Position numbers and translations under genes: made by a program
Shown: in pieces, positions 44,201 through 55,280 of the stretch
How the letters are laid out: each line of letters opens with the position of its first letter
How positions within the stretch are numbered: position 1 is the stretch's first letter
The notes under the pieces: model-generated
Databases searched by the model: none
What the model saw: the letters and a program-made list of their open reading frames with translations, nothing else
Told to the model about the DNA's origin: nothing
Source: Patiria miniata
Lineage: Eukaryota; Echinodermata; Asteroidea; Valvatida; Asterinidae
NCBI RefSeq assembly: GCF_015706575.1
Contig: NW_024037070.1
Span: 4,645,874 to 4,709,873 of the forward strand
Direction: 5' to 3'
Length of the DNA stretch: 64,000 bases

Positions 44201-47200
44201 GCTTCGGGCAACAACAGTTAATACCCAATGGTATGGCACTTGTCTTATGATAACAAACGTCAACTCATTTAAACGGTTTCCTTCCTTCATGATGCTGAGT
44301 TCAAACCTTCGGTAATAGCAGAGGTTTTCATTTTTTTTCACAAAGAGGTTGTATTTTTGTCTAGTTTAAAGGTAGGGTAGATCGTTTGTCAGTTGAGCAT
44401 TTTGGTTTGGTTTGAACCATCAAAAGTGCTCAAAATCTAAGATGGGTGCTTAACAACTATCCTGATGAAGTTTTAGCTCTGTGAATGCTGTAATTCCGAA
44501 AAATCAATGGTCTTGGATCTCGGTTTCAGTTCTAAAGTTGCCGAATCATGTTTTGAATGACGCCCGAAATCAGCGTCCGGGACACGTCATTCAGCCGATT
44601 GTAGCTACGCGGTGTCACGCAATGAAATGACGAATAATTTTAAGGTTCTCTCCGTGGGTCGCAAAAAAATTCAGTGTTCTTTCAGCAAAACGAAATTCAC
44701 ACACATAGGGATGTGTGTTAATTTTTTTCGTTTTGCTGAAAGAGCGCACACCTTTTTGGTGATCCGTGGACAGAACCTTAAATTGGCGGTTGTGTTCAAA
44801 ATTCTGTAACTTGAAAAGTACATGAGTGATTTGAATGATTCTTGTACTAAAAGAAAGCTCATGAATTGAGTTTCCATATACTAGATTTTGAAAGTGCTAC
44901 ATGCAGAACTTCAATAAAACAAAAGTCCTGAATTTTGGGTTTCGGTGGGTTTTTTTTTTACTCACACTGTATATAAAGCGGAGAGGTGTATGTAGTCACG
45001 AGTTGATCGGCGAGGCAGCTGCCTCCGAGTCCCAAGCAAAGTGTGCGAGGCGAAGCGCCCTCTACCATGAAGCGGGCGAGGTGAAACCGTGCTATTTGTA
45101 TGTCAGATTAACCCTAATCCTCACGGTATTATTTCTGTATCTCTAACCAGAGGAACTTTTGCAAACAGTCCCCGTTCAGAACCCGTCAGCGATGATCTCG
45201 GGCGCCATCCCCGAGCAACTGGACTTTCTCCAGTTGCCCATGGTGACCATCGACCCATCGCAGCTCCAGGAGAACGCATCCTCCCAAACGATGTCCGTCG
45301 ATGTCCCGCCGGAGGGCATGTCTGTGGAGGTGATGTCGGTCGACCAATCAGAGGTCATGTCCGAGGCCGTGTCCGAGGACTCGGCAACCACAGGAAGCAC
45401 AACCACAGAGAGTGCTGCCGAGAGTCTCCCAAAGCAAGGCGGAGCCCACATGACGGAAGGGGAGGGGCAGATGGCCCAGAGGCAGGGAAACGGAGAACCC
45501 CCTCAGCTACCAGACTGTACGAAAGCATTCTTAGCCGTTTTTATTGGAAATTGTTTGAACAAAATGAATGGTTCCCTGCATGGAGAAAATAAGATGCTTT
45601 TATTGCCCAATAGCAAATGTTAGTGAAAAAGTCCCTTCTAAAATTCTCAGTTCACTGTGTGGTAGTGAATCAGAGCTTAACCGAAAAACAAAAGCAAATT
45701 TAGATAGGCTGGTTGTGTCTAAGAAGCTTGTCTTCTTAAGCAGTTCACGCCGGGATTTCTTTTTCCGAAAGTTGCGATTTTTTTTTAAAAGGCAAGATAT
45801 AGCAGCCAACGTTTGATATATAGCCAAACCCCACAAATACTAATTCGGTAGCGTCATGTCAACAGTACATGTATGGTGTTTCTTACCGCAACCTCATATT
45901 TTTCAACACTCTGGGGTGTGCCCGCGGAGCGTACTACAACAGGCCATGCACAGCGGCCAAGTTCAAGTACAACACACGGTCCGCCTCCACAGACTTCTCG
46001 AACTTTGTGTGTGTGTTCAAAACAGATGGGGATAATCGTGTTTAGACGTCAACCGGAGGCGAGTCGAGCCACACTTGGCATTTTAACCCATCAGCCGTGC
46101 CTGTGTTTAGAAACAGCCAGATTGTGTTAAAGGGAAAATACAACATTTGCAAACATCAAAAATAAAACTACCAAATCATTTTGAAATACCTTGCTGGACT
46201 GTTAGTGAATGACAGTGTAAAGCATCCTGTAAAATCATGGCATCTGGTATACTGTCATTTTCAAGAAAAGTGGTATTTTTGTATCAATTTCCAACGCTGG
46301 TCGGCCGACCAGCGTTGGAAAAAACTGGCTTTTTTTCAAATACTGGCCCCAATTGACCATCGCACTTGTTTGCAATCGATTACACACCTATGAACGGGTA
46401 CAAGCCAGCTAGACTGGTTATCTGACCTTACAATTCCCCAATGTATGTAAACTGCTCTATTTCTTCTTATATGGAGTCAGGGAACCAGACTACAGGAAAA
46501 TGATTGTTTTTCTTGGTTTTTATAGCATTTTCGAACCCAAAACCTCAAAAAAGTCAGTGTAACTATATTTGCTATATATTTCCAACCCCCAATTCCATCC
46601 ATTTCTGAAAATTACAGCAAAAGCAAATGATGTATATTCCCTTTAACATTCATCCAACGGGAAGTGATCGAATTGACTATTCTCCAAAATAATGGTGTTA
46701 CAATTGCCTAAAGATGTAGTGATGTCATGGGCCTTATTCACGAGTTGGCCATTTTTGTCGAGTTCCCTGAATGTATTTCATTAGTTGTTTTCTGTTGAAT
46801 GGGATGGCGCCAGACTATTTATGCAGGCACAATGCAGCCTTATTTTACAGTCATATTTGTTTTTAAATACGGCTTTAGACATTAGGGAATGTTTAATTAC
46901 AAATTTTGATTTATTCTTTACAGCAGACTGGAATTTGTTAATAAATTAACTTGCTTTCATTTCTCTTCGCAAGTTCCAAAAATGAAGATTTTACCTAACT
47001 TTCAATTCAATATGGCCGACTTGTGAATAAGGCCCATGCTTTCTCACATTTACTTTCTTTGAAAGCAAGTTGGGAAGTGGCACACATTAACAAAGCCTGA
47101 CTTCCATCTCAGGTCAGTCCTGTGTACAAGATGAAGAAATTCAATAACGTTTTGTTTCCTTCTCCCCCCCCCCCTTTTTTTTTGGTTAACAGTTAAAGAA

Positions 47201-48423
47201 CTCCTAATCAGAATTCGCTACCGTTCCAAAGAGATGACCAGAGAGCTCATCAAGAATCCTAACGGCTGCCTGGTATTTTACAACAAACCTTGGAACTTCC
47301 CGGTCCCGCCAGAACGCTCCCCTGCTGGAGTGGCCTTCCCAGAGATCAAAATGCAGGAAAGTGAAGGAATAACAGAGAGTCAGTTCAAGTTTACGGAGCA
47401 GGTCCTTAAGGCTCTGGAGAAGGGGTAAGTGGTTGGTCATTTGCTGCTTGACGTTACTAGATATACTGTCTGTACTACTTCACCTTAAACTTAGAGTACA
47501 TCATTTGTGATTTTGTTTTGGTTTGAAGCAACAAAAGTGCCCAGAATCTAAAGAAGGGTGCTTAACAACTAACCTGATAAAATTTTAGCTCGGTGAATGC
47601 TGTACGTTCCCAGAAAATGTTCTAGGATCTCGATTTCAATTCAAAGTTGCTGAGTCCTGTTTTGAATTGGGCCGGAATTCAGCGTCCGAGACACGTTCTC
47701 ACTGAGGCCATGGCACTCCACAAAATCGGGATGACACAACACAGGGATGTTACACCCTCACCATGAGGTTAATTTGTAAAACAAATCCCAGGCTATGCAT
47801 GGTAGGAGCTTTTTCAATTAAATTTGGTCACAATGTGTTTATAAGTGCCTGGCTGTTGAGTTTAAAGTGTCAACGATAAGTAAGCTAATTGTTGTTCATT
47901 CTGTTCCAGGGTTTACCTCCGATGCGATGATTATGGTAACATCTACGCCACCCGTTTCTGCCGGAGTAAGATCTTCTGGTACAGCACAGAGAAAGGGCCA
48001 ATCGCCGAGGCCGAAATCACACGGTCCATGCCCAGCCTGACGTTCCAGAAACTGGAACGCAATCAGGAGGTCATGGTCTTCGACAACATGCTCTTCCAGC
48101 GCAAGCTCTTGCACTACGTCATCAACAAGCCCACGTTCAAGAACGAAGCGGCCAAGCAGGCCTCCGTCAAGCACACCATACCCATCAGCCCGGCCATCTT
48201 CTTCACGTTTGCCCAGTCCTGGAACCCCATGACCAGCGCCCTCAGCAGCTGTCTGGTGTCCATGGTGGTCAACCCCGTGCGGGCCAGGATGCAGCGGCAG
48301 TGGGGGAACGAGGACCGGCACGAGTCCTACGACTTGAGCAACTATCGGCCGCAGATCTCGGCCAAAAGCGACGCCAGTATGAAAAGCTCAACCGAAAAAC
48401 AACTACCGAATGTCAGTCACTGA
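41219..48423 (+). CDS. IRF-association-domain protein without an IRF DNA-binding domain, complete
   Basis: Coding exons are 41219-41312, 41512-41579, 41787-41838, 44069-44230, 45151-45516, 47193-47424 and 47910-48423; 1488 nt, 495 residues. Residues about 248-460 form an IAD (the MH2-like fold of interferon regulatory factors): IRYRSKEMTRELIKNPNGCL, FPVPPERSPAGVAFPEI, FTEQVLKALEKG, then NIYATRFCRSKIFWYS, KLERNQEVMVFD, IFFTFAQSW and LVSMVVNPVRARM, in the order found in vertebrate IRFs. The first 247 residues are acidic and Met/Ser/Gln/Pro-rich, activation-domain-like, with repeated EVMSVD/EVMSEAVSED. No tryptophan-rich IRF DNA-binding domain is present. An in-frame TGA at 41189 precedes the ATG with no other ATG between. 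The exon 5 donor (45517) was chosen because its phase joins exon 6; reading past it ends at 45623. A role as a dimerising transcription co-regulator is inference. Confidence 0.85.
42575..43690. mobile_element. Element with palindromic GGGTAATTATCAGCACCC head, copy 1 (interrupted)
   Basis: The first part is a hairpin at 42609-42713 with arms of about 45 bp (one mismatch) around GAGCCGGAGGCGA. It then continues collinearly with 52881-53480 through GTTCTGTGCGATGTCGCGC, GTTGCGTTTTGAATTTAGAA and CCACGTGACAGGCTCTCGAC. A family A MITE is inserted at 43141-43650. It lies in the intron between IAD-gene exons 3 and 4. Confidence 0.8.
43141..43650. mobile_element. TTAA-flanked MITE family A, copy 6, with empty-site counterpart
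   Basis: Flanked by TTAA (43137-43140, 43651-43654) inside the element at 42575-43690. The uninterrupted sister element at 52881-53480 has ATCCGTTTAAGACC at the matching place, with a single TTAA. This gives the exact ends: AGGGAATATACATC ... TATTTTCCCT, 510 bp, with a 4-bp TTAA duplication. Confidence 0.93.
44370..44605. mobile_element. TTAA MITE family C, left half only
   Basis: After TTAA (44366-44369) comes AGGTAGGGTAGATCGTTTG, then the family C left half (GTTTGAACCATCAAAAGTGC, AACAACTATCCTGATGAAG, GACACGTCATTCAGCCGATT). No right half is found. A small TTAA hairpin follows at 44644. Confidence 0.65.
44644..44777. mobile_element. 134-bp TTAA-flanked hairpin MITE
   Basis: Flanked by TTAA at 44640-44643 and 44778-44781. 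The arms GGTTCTCTCCGTGGGTC... and ...GATCCGTGGACAGAACC are inverted repeats, continuing through TTCTTTCAGCAAAACGAAA and its complement. It is the smallest TTAA element in the window and sits next to, or within, a family C fragment. Confidence 0.78.
45735..46130. repeat. CCAGTTCGCGCCGG repeat family, copy b (interrupted)
   Basis: Starts GCAGTTCACGCCGGGATTTC, shares CGGTCCGCCTCCACAGACTTC, GTGTTTAGACGTCAACCGGAGG and AAACAGCCAG with copies a, c and d, then is cut by the family A MITE at 46131. It lies in the intron between IAD-gene exons 5 and 6. Confidence 0.65.
46131..46642. mobile_element. TTAA-flanked MITE family A, copy 7
   Basis: Flanked by TTAA at 46127-46130 and 46643-46646. Reverse orientation relative to copy 6. 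Its central stem ACGCTGGTCGGCCGACCAGCG is perfect. It is nested in copy b of the CCAGTTCGCGCCGG family. Confidence 0.88.
46729..47035. mobile_element. GGGCCTTATTCACGAGT MITE, copy 2
   Basis: Termini GGGCCTTATTCACGAGTTGG and CGACTTGTGAATAAGGCCC. It is collinear with the copy at 27267-27553. It lies about 160 bp upstream of exon 6 of the plus-strand IAD gene. Confidence 0.82.
47493..47710. mobile_element. TTAA MITE family C, left half only (second)
   Basis: Contains GAGTACATCATTTGTG, TTGAAGCAACAAAAGTGC, CTTAACAACTAACCTGATAA and CGTCCGAGACACGTTCTCA, the same order as the left half of family C. The right half is absent. It lies in the last intron of the plus-strand IAD gene. Confidence 0.6.
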
Positions 48424-48796
48424 GTGAAGGTCATTGAGTAACTATGGGGTGTGTGACCATCGGTTAAGTCTTGCATCCTACACTGCATTGGTTTAATGTT
48501 CAACCCAGTCAACTTGACTTGACACAAGTGCTGTGCCACTTTTCTGAAACGTTCTGAAATACTTCAATCAAGTGTGCAGTTTGCAGTGAAAATCGTGTCC
48601 GTCAGCGTCAGCAATGTGACATTAGCATGATGTTATTTGACAAGATATATTTAATTACTGACTGAATCCATTGTAAATGACCATAAAAATATTGAGTAAA
48701 AGACTTTAAACAGCACTTAATCAGGCCTATTGTTCATTTCCCAATTCAGTCACAGTCGTATTCTACCGGTTTTTTTTTTAAGGTACAACTGATTTT

Positions 48797-49226
48797 TTTG
48801 ATCAGTTCGTGCCGGAGGCCGTGATAACATGCACTGGCTGTTTTTGTACCCAGGCATGGCTGACGGATTAATACATCTAGATTGCATTCGACTTGCTTCC
48901 GGGTGACGTCTAAACACGCTAATCCCTCGTGCATTTTGCACACACACACACAAAGTCTGTGTAGTCTGTGGAGTCAGACTCTGTGCTGACCATTGTGTGG
49001 GCCGTTGTGCACGACCTATTGCTGTACAATTAACGCTCCAGTGCACACCCTGAGTATTGAAACATATGAGGGTTCGGCAAGAAATAATATACAAATACTG
49101 TTGAAACCACTCTTGTGGATCAGTATTTGTGGCGTTTGGCTGTATCACAGAAGTTGGCTGGAAAAATTTTGCCTTTTGAAAATTTCGAAATTTTCAGCAA
49201 AAATAAATCCAGCGCGAAGTGGTTAA
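48797..49226. repeat. CCAGTTCGCGCCGG repeat family, copy c (most complete)
   Basis: Runs from CAGTTCGTGCCGGAGGCCGT through GCTTCCGGGTGACGTCTAAAC, a CA repeat, CTGTGGAGTCAGACTCTGTG and CCAGTGCACACCC to CCAGCGCGAAGTGGTTAA. It is in the opposite orientation to copy a. It gives the best view of the unit, about 430 bp. Confidence 0.7.
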
Positions 49227-51925
49227 GGTAATTCACACATTTTATAAATTCTTCTTGCTATAAACATCCTACCACCGTTGAAATTTTATGTCTGAGGTCA
49301 CATAACATGAAACGAATAAATTAGTCATAAAAGGTCTGTATATTTGCATGAGTCATGGTGACTTACAAATTAAAATATCACCCACGTACTGCAGCGGTAT
49401 TTACGGAAAGGGGGGGGGGGCAAAAATGGAGGCGAATTTCGAACATACAAGCGGGGCCTATATTTGCTTTTTTGGGTGACAATTTCTGTATTTGAAGTCA
49501 TTAAATGAGTAGTTGACAGAAAGATGGGGGGGGGAGATGAGACATACCTCGTAAAAAAAAAAAAAAAATTAAGTGAAAATATAGGGGGAGGCACATGCCG
49601 GCTGCGCCCCCCTCTTGATCTGCTACTGTAGTGAGGGAATTTAAGATAAATTTCCTTTTTTGATGCCAACTCCTTCATCTGTACATACATGTAAAATTTA
49701 GTAATGTAAATATTTTTTTGCATTCACTATTAAAATGGGATCACTATTGGATAGACATCCAGCACCCATGCATAATAGCTGAATGAAAACAAGGCAGGCA
49801 CATTATCTTATTTATCTGCATTGGATGTTTCTTATTAAAATGATTTGCGTTCTAAGTTTCATCCCATGGGGAAATGTTTATATGACAGATACATTCAAAA
49901 GGGCAATTCCACGGTTACTCGCATTACATTTTCGTAATGTTAGTAACCGATTTTGTGCGTCTTGTTTATCATACATAACGCATTTTTCTGGATGTCATCT
50001 TTGGTGCTTAGGTAGGTCTAGGTCTACTCTATCTACCATGGGGATAACAGATATTAAACCTTTTCAGTAAGGTAATTACAGCCCAAGGAAACTCAAAAGT
50101 ACATCAAAAATGTAACGTGAGTAACCGTGGGATTGCCCTAAACATCCTCTTCTCACTATTATTCAAGAAATGAGTATCACCTCTAAATTCCCTGTAAATA
50201 ACAAACTGAATATTTCATGAGAAATGTAAACGCTGTAAACTTGAAATTGCAATTTGCAGGTGGGAACTTGTGAACAATGTGTTAAATTATAAGGTTTAAA
50301 CAATTTTTTTAAAAACTTATTGATATGTTTGTTTTATTTCAGTGTTTTATTTCCACTCCTTTTGTTAAAAGTCTTTATATGATAAAATAATTGAATTGAT
50401 GTAGTGCATTTCCCATCAGTAACAACAAGGGCGTCAATCACTTCGCAACAGTGAGGGGGACATGTCTTGACAAGAATTGATGCAAAGCGCGATGCCCTAA
50501 CTGCGTGGGGTTCTGGGCCCGCTTAAGGGCCCCGAAAATTGTTGGATTCTCGACGCTTGTGTGTGGTGCGATCTGAGGCCATTTCTGACTTTAAACAGTT
50601 TTATAAGCAAAAGATCGTCATTTAAATATCATTTTGGAGTTTTGGAGTCATTAAATCAGCTAATCTGAGCTATAGAATCATATGTGGGCTACAATTTATA
50701 TTCAGGGACGAAAAAAGTAGGGGGGACAAACAATATGATACTCCCTCCCCACTTTAAAAAGTGGGGGCGTCCCCCACCGATTGAGGCCAATGAGTAATGA
50801 TGGGCTTCTGCAGCTATTTTGACGAGGATGGACATAAGTGTGTCTAACTCTCTGATAATGTAAATACGTGTTTGTCTGGATGTGTTTTCTTTTTTTCACG
50901 TGGCATTATGTACAGTGAATTACCAGACAATGTTGTCAGTACATTGAATCTGTGAAAATTGTTTTGAGAAACTGATTTCTATTGGAAACTGTCACAGGTT
51001 TTGAGCCATGAGGGGTGATGTTAATATTATACCGTTAATTGATTGTATATATTTAACACCCGATTCTGCAAAAAAAAAGAGAGGGCCCTAAAAAATCTGG
51101 GTATACAAGTTCTGGAACAAAAATGTTAAAATATGTCCAAATGATTTAATTTATTACAGCTGGTACTTTCTTGCATCGCTTCTGAAGAGTGCTTTGCCGC
51201 TGCCCCCCCCCCCCCCCAAGAAAAAAACAAATCCTGGCGACGCCCATGACGATTACACCACTCCCTTCCCACTGTTGATACGGAGTCATGCTTGTAAGCT
51301 GTGTTGCACAAGTAGGCGAAATCATATAAATTTGATAAAATCTGCAGTATGTGAAATAAAACAATTGTTTGAAGTACAGTCTGTTGGCAACCTCGTCCCC
51401 AGTGCTTACTTTATTTCCAACCGCGTTTCCAATAGTAAACCCTGGATAGGAAACTTTCTTCCTGTATCCTGATTGGATACCGCAATTGGCTAGTAATGGA
51501 TTTTTATCGTGTACTTGGTGCTATTATTCACAACGTGCAGTACGTGTTTTCGCGATCATTCGTCCACGCCTTCTCGAAAATACTAATTTCCTTTCCAATT
51601 TGCTCATATTAATATGAAATATGATGCTGTATGTTGTCTTGATAAGATCGTAACAGTTTGATTTCAAAAATCGTGTTTTCGTAACTCACGCCGTGCTCGC
51701 GCTGCTACGAATTGACTCTGTTTTTACCCCAGACACCGCATATAAAACCAAACGCTAATGTGTAACGCATATCCAGGCACCAGACTGTTCCTCATTTGCA
51801 TACGTGTGCAAAAATCTTGCACATGCAAATGATCCAATACCAGGGTGAGAGAGCAGGTAGTGGTGGGCGCGTACTGCTCAACACCCTGGAGAGGAGGTTG
51901 AGTCTGTTGGTTATTATTTTGTTAA

Positions 51926-52436
51926 AGGTAGAGTCCATCATTTGTAATTTGTGCATTTTGTTCGTTTGAAGCAACAAAAGAGTTCAAAATCTAATGAAGG
52001 ATACTGAGCAACTAACCTGATGAAGTTTCAGCTAAGCTTCAGCTGTACATTCCGAGAAAAACAGCATTCTAAGATCTCAATTTCAAATCAAAAGTTGCTG
52101 AATCATGTTTTGAATTGTTTTGAATTGCAACTATATGCGACGTCGCGCACTGATCCGACGAATTATAACAACCGCGCGCGCGTGTGCGTCGTTCGAATAC
52201 TTGTGCGCGCTGCGCTGAATAACAAAACGAACTACTAATTTAAATTTTCCTACGGTGCTTCTTAAGAATCACCGTTGGAAATGCCTTCTTTCGTTGATTA
52301 CTTCAAAATGACAGCTTCCCAGAAAGAATAATTTCACAGGGAGTTTAGTCTCCTTACTATCTTTCAACCAAGTTAGTTTTTCAACAATAATTACGCCAGT
52401 TACTTTTCGAATGGCTGCAAATGATGGACTCTACCT
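51926..52436. mobile_element. TTAA-flanked MITE family C, copy 2
   Basis: Flanked by TTAA at 51922-51925 and 52437-52440. Termini AGGTAGAGTCCATCATTTG and CAAATGATGGACTCTACCT are perfect inverted repeats. Reverse orientation to 24773-25288 and better preserved at its ends. Confidence 0.9.
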
Positions 52437-52880
52437 TTAAATATTAGCACATTTTTAGTCTAAATGCCTGAACTGGGCCTTCTTTTGTGGCGTATGGATA
52501 TTCAAGCTTGAGAGACGCGTACCACAAATACCTAGTGCCGCCTCCCCCCAAAAGGAACCATAATTTGCCACTCCCCAAAGAGGTTTTTTTTTTTTCATTA
52601 AAACTTAAACCAGAGAGATATGTAGACAACTAGTTTAAACTCAATGTTGCAATAATTCTCATTCCCCATATGGATTTGTGAAATACAAGTAAAAAGATAA
52701 GAAAAAGGGGGGAAGAGCCCCCCCCCCCAGCTTCAATTGAGGTCCACCCCACCCCTTTGAATTTGTAGCTGCAAGTTCAGACCTTTGTGGCACCCAATAA
52801 AATGCTAGTTCCCCCCCCCCCCCCAAAAAAAATTAAAAATTAAAAAAAATGCCACTGATATGCTCATTCCCGGTGGTAAA

Positions 52881-53480
52881 TAAGGGAATAAATGTGTGCT
52901 CGAGAGGTTTTTATCACTCTGTTTAAGACCGCTTATTAGAGTCTTGGTGCTGATAATTACCCGAGCCGGAGGCGAGGGTAATTATCAACACCCAGACTCT
53001 AAACGGTCTTAAACAGAGTGATAAATACCGACCGAGCACATATTTATTCCCATTCATAAATACCTTTTCGGTAAAAAAAAATATCAAATAATTCGTTCAA
53101 AAAATCCCGATTTTGTTCAACAAGTTCACTTCATGCTTTTTAAAACATCCCTCTAGCAAAATAATGGAGTGTTCAGCTGGCGCGTAAGATGTTAACAACC
53201 CTTTTATGGAGATTGACGCGCGCGTAGCATGTTCTGCGCTATGTCGCGCAGAACGCACCTGGTTATGGGGCGTTGCGTTTTGAATTTAGAACTATAAAAT
53301 TCTGACTCACTGGTAGTGTTGCGCATGCCTTCGTGAGGATTGTGAACGTTCAAGCAATAAAACGGTAAGAGGCACTGGATTTTTAGGAGTCCACATTTTA
53401 TGTGACACTGAAAAGGTGTTTAAGACCAGCTATATCATCCGTTTAAGACCGGCCACGTGACGGGCTCTCGACCAATAGGA
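52881..53480. mobile_element. Element with palindromic GGGTAATTATCAACACCC head, copy 2 (uninterrupted)
   Basis: Collinear with 42575-43690 apart from the MITE there. The hairpin head around GAGCCGGAGGCGA is kept. At 53433-53450 it preserves the single TTAA of the pre-insertion site. It contains no gene. Confidence 0.82.
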
Positions 53481-54712
53481 ATAGCTAAACTGTCTGAGGT
53501 ATTTATGAATAAAGTTTTCATATTTTTTTTATTGAAAGACATATTGATTAACAAAAACAGGTTAATGCCAGCTGATTTAATTGTATATTGCTTGTACAGT
53601 TATCAGCTGATTTTGAATTTACTTAAAACACTCTGTCTAACTGGGTGTGGTTTCATAGCATATCCGCTCAAAAACACTCAAAAACAGGACACTGAAATAA
53701 CGTAAACATGGAACAACTTTTCACAGGTCCTGCAAACTTTTATTGGAATACATGTAATCGCATTTGAATTAAAATTTTAAATTAAAACAAAAACAAGATT
53801 TTATAACTGTTGTTGGCAAACAACATCAGATTCTATCCATCTACGATTGTTTTTTAATATATCTGAGTTTTTCTTGCGAGGACAAATGCCTTATTTCACC
53901 AAATTTTAAACGATCTACCAATTTGATTGGAAAAGCATTTTGGCAAGACTATATCTATTTACTTGAAACATAAAAAGAGTTAAGCCATAAAAGAAATCAT
54001 GGTAAATGTAAAAGTCACTGCAAATGTTTACGTAATTGTATTATTTTCAAAAGGTCCTGCAAACCTTTATCGGAATAACTGCATTTGAAGGCAAATAACA
54101 TCAGATTCTCTCAATCCATCTACAATCTTATTGGCTAGCAATTTTGTTAATAATCTGAGTTTTTCTGCGAGGGCAAATGCCTTATTTCACCACATTTTAA
54201 ACGATCTACAAGTTTGATTGGAAATACATTTTGGCAAGACTATATCTATTTGCCTGAAACATAAAAAAAAGTTCTAACTTTTTTTTATGTTTCAGCTTAA
54301 AAGCTTTTTAAAAAATCCTGGTTAATGTAAAATGCATTGCAAATGGTAACATTATTCTACTATTTTAAATAACAATTGGGTTTCCTGTTATACACTAACT
54401 ACATATTACCAACAATTTACTACGTTATGCTCAATGCTAATTGTATGTGAATTTCAGCAAGTTTGTTTCCAACACAATTAAGACACGAGATAAATTTTAT
54501 TCCAGATATTCTTTAAGTATGTACAGTTTTCTTAGAAAGGCGAACTAGACTTTGTCATGTCCCTTTGAACAATGCCTGATTTTATACTTGTCTTCCAACT
54601 ACAAAACAATATATATTTACGTTACAAGCATATATACAGCAACTTCTTTAAAGATAGAATGGACTATTTGTTGTTTGTGCGATTTTTTTTTTTTTTAAAT
54701 TGAAGCGACAAA

Positions 54713-54912
54713 AGTCCTCTTGGCTTGTGATTGACTTGTGATTGGCTTGTGATTGATGAGTGATTTACTTGTGATTAACTTGCAACCGACTTGGCAGTTA
54801 CTTGTGATTGATTTGTGGTCAACTCCATCATGATTAACTTGTGATTGACTTGTGATTGGCTTGTGATTGGCTTGTGATGGACTTGGGATTGACTAGTGAT
54901 TGACTTGTGAAT
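54713..54912. repeat. CTTGTGATTGA minisatellite
   Basis: About 17 imperfect tandem units of TTGTGATTGACT/GGCT (10-11 bp). It follows a fragment resembling the start of TTAA family C (AAAGATAGAATGGACTATTTG at 54651). Confidence 0.75.
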
Positions 54913-55162
54913 GTGAAGATCACATTTGTCTGGTAAGAACCAACACTTTAAATCCACAAATCAGGGATCTGCATAACTATTCCATCTGCCAATTCTATCC
55001 AAATTAATAGTTCCACATTTACATTTATATAAATATTTAATAATTATATAATTACGATATACAATTTTTTTGTTGAAATTAACAATTTGAGATGTATCTA
55101 GGTTTAAAACACAGCTATTAGACATACTGTTAACATATTTTTCATGCAACCCATTCCATTCC

Positions 55163-55255
55163 AGTTTTTTTTTTTTTTTTTTTTTTATACATTTTTTTTT
55201 TTTTTTTTTAATACATTTTTTTTTTTTTTTTTACATTTTTTTTTTTTAAATCATT
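55163..55255. repeat. T-rich block (A-rich on the minus strand)
   Basis: Several T-runs of 10-24 nt are separated by ATACA or AAATACA. On the minus strand this is an A-rich tract just downstream of the AATAAA that follows the minus-strand IAD gene's stop codon. Confidence 0.85.
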
Positions 55256-55260
55256 TATAT

Positions 55261-55266
55261 TTTATT
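55261..55266 (-). terminator. Candidate polyadenylation signal AATAAA of minus-strand IAD gene
   Basis: AATAAA on the minus strand starts 15 nt after the TGA stop (55283-55281) and is followed within 10-100 nt by an A-rich tract. Use of this site would give a 3' UTR of only some tens of nucleotides. The motif could also simply be part of the low-complexity block. Confidence 0.4.
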
Positions 55267-55280
55267 TTTGCCAACACAAC

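Larger units (their letters stand above)
48424..55280. other. Interval between the two convergent IAD genes: repeats only
   Basis: No coding exon recognised. Contents are copy c of the CCAGTTCGCGCCGG family, G- and C-run sequences (49400-49620, 51200-51215, 52720-52830), a family C MITE (51926-52436), the uninterrupted palindrome-headed element (52881-53480), paired similar AT-rich segments (about 53725-53965 and 54050-54260, sharing CATCAGATTCT and TTAAACGATCTAC), a 10-mer minisatellite (54713-54912) and a T-run block (55163-55255). About 49.6-50.4 kb is otherwise unremarkable. Confidence 0.6.

Noticed and set aside
45517..45623. Exon 5 of the plus-strand IAD gene reading on to a stop at 45623
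   Set aside because: The frame is open but loses character after the GTACGA donor at 45517. Splicing there joins the IAD exon in the right phase. A minor truncated isoform remains possible.
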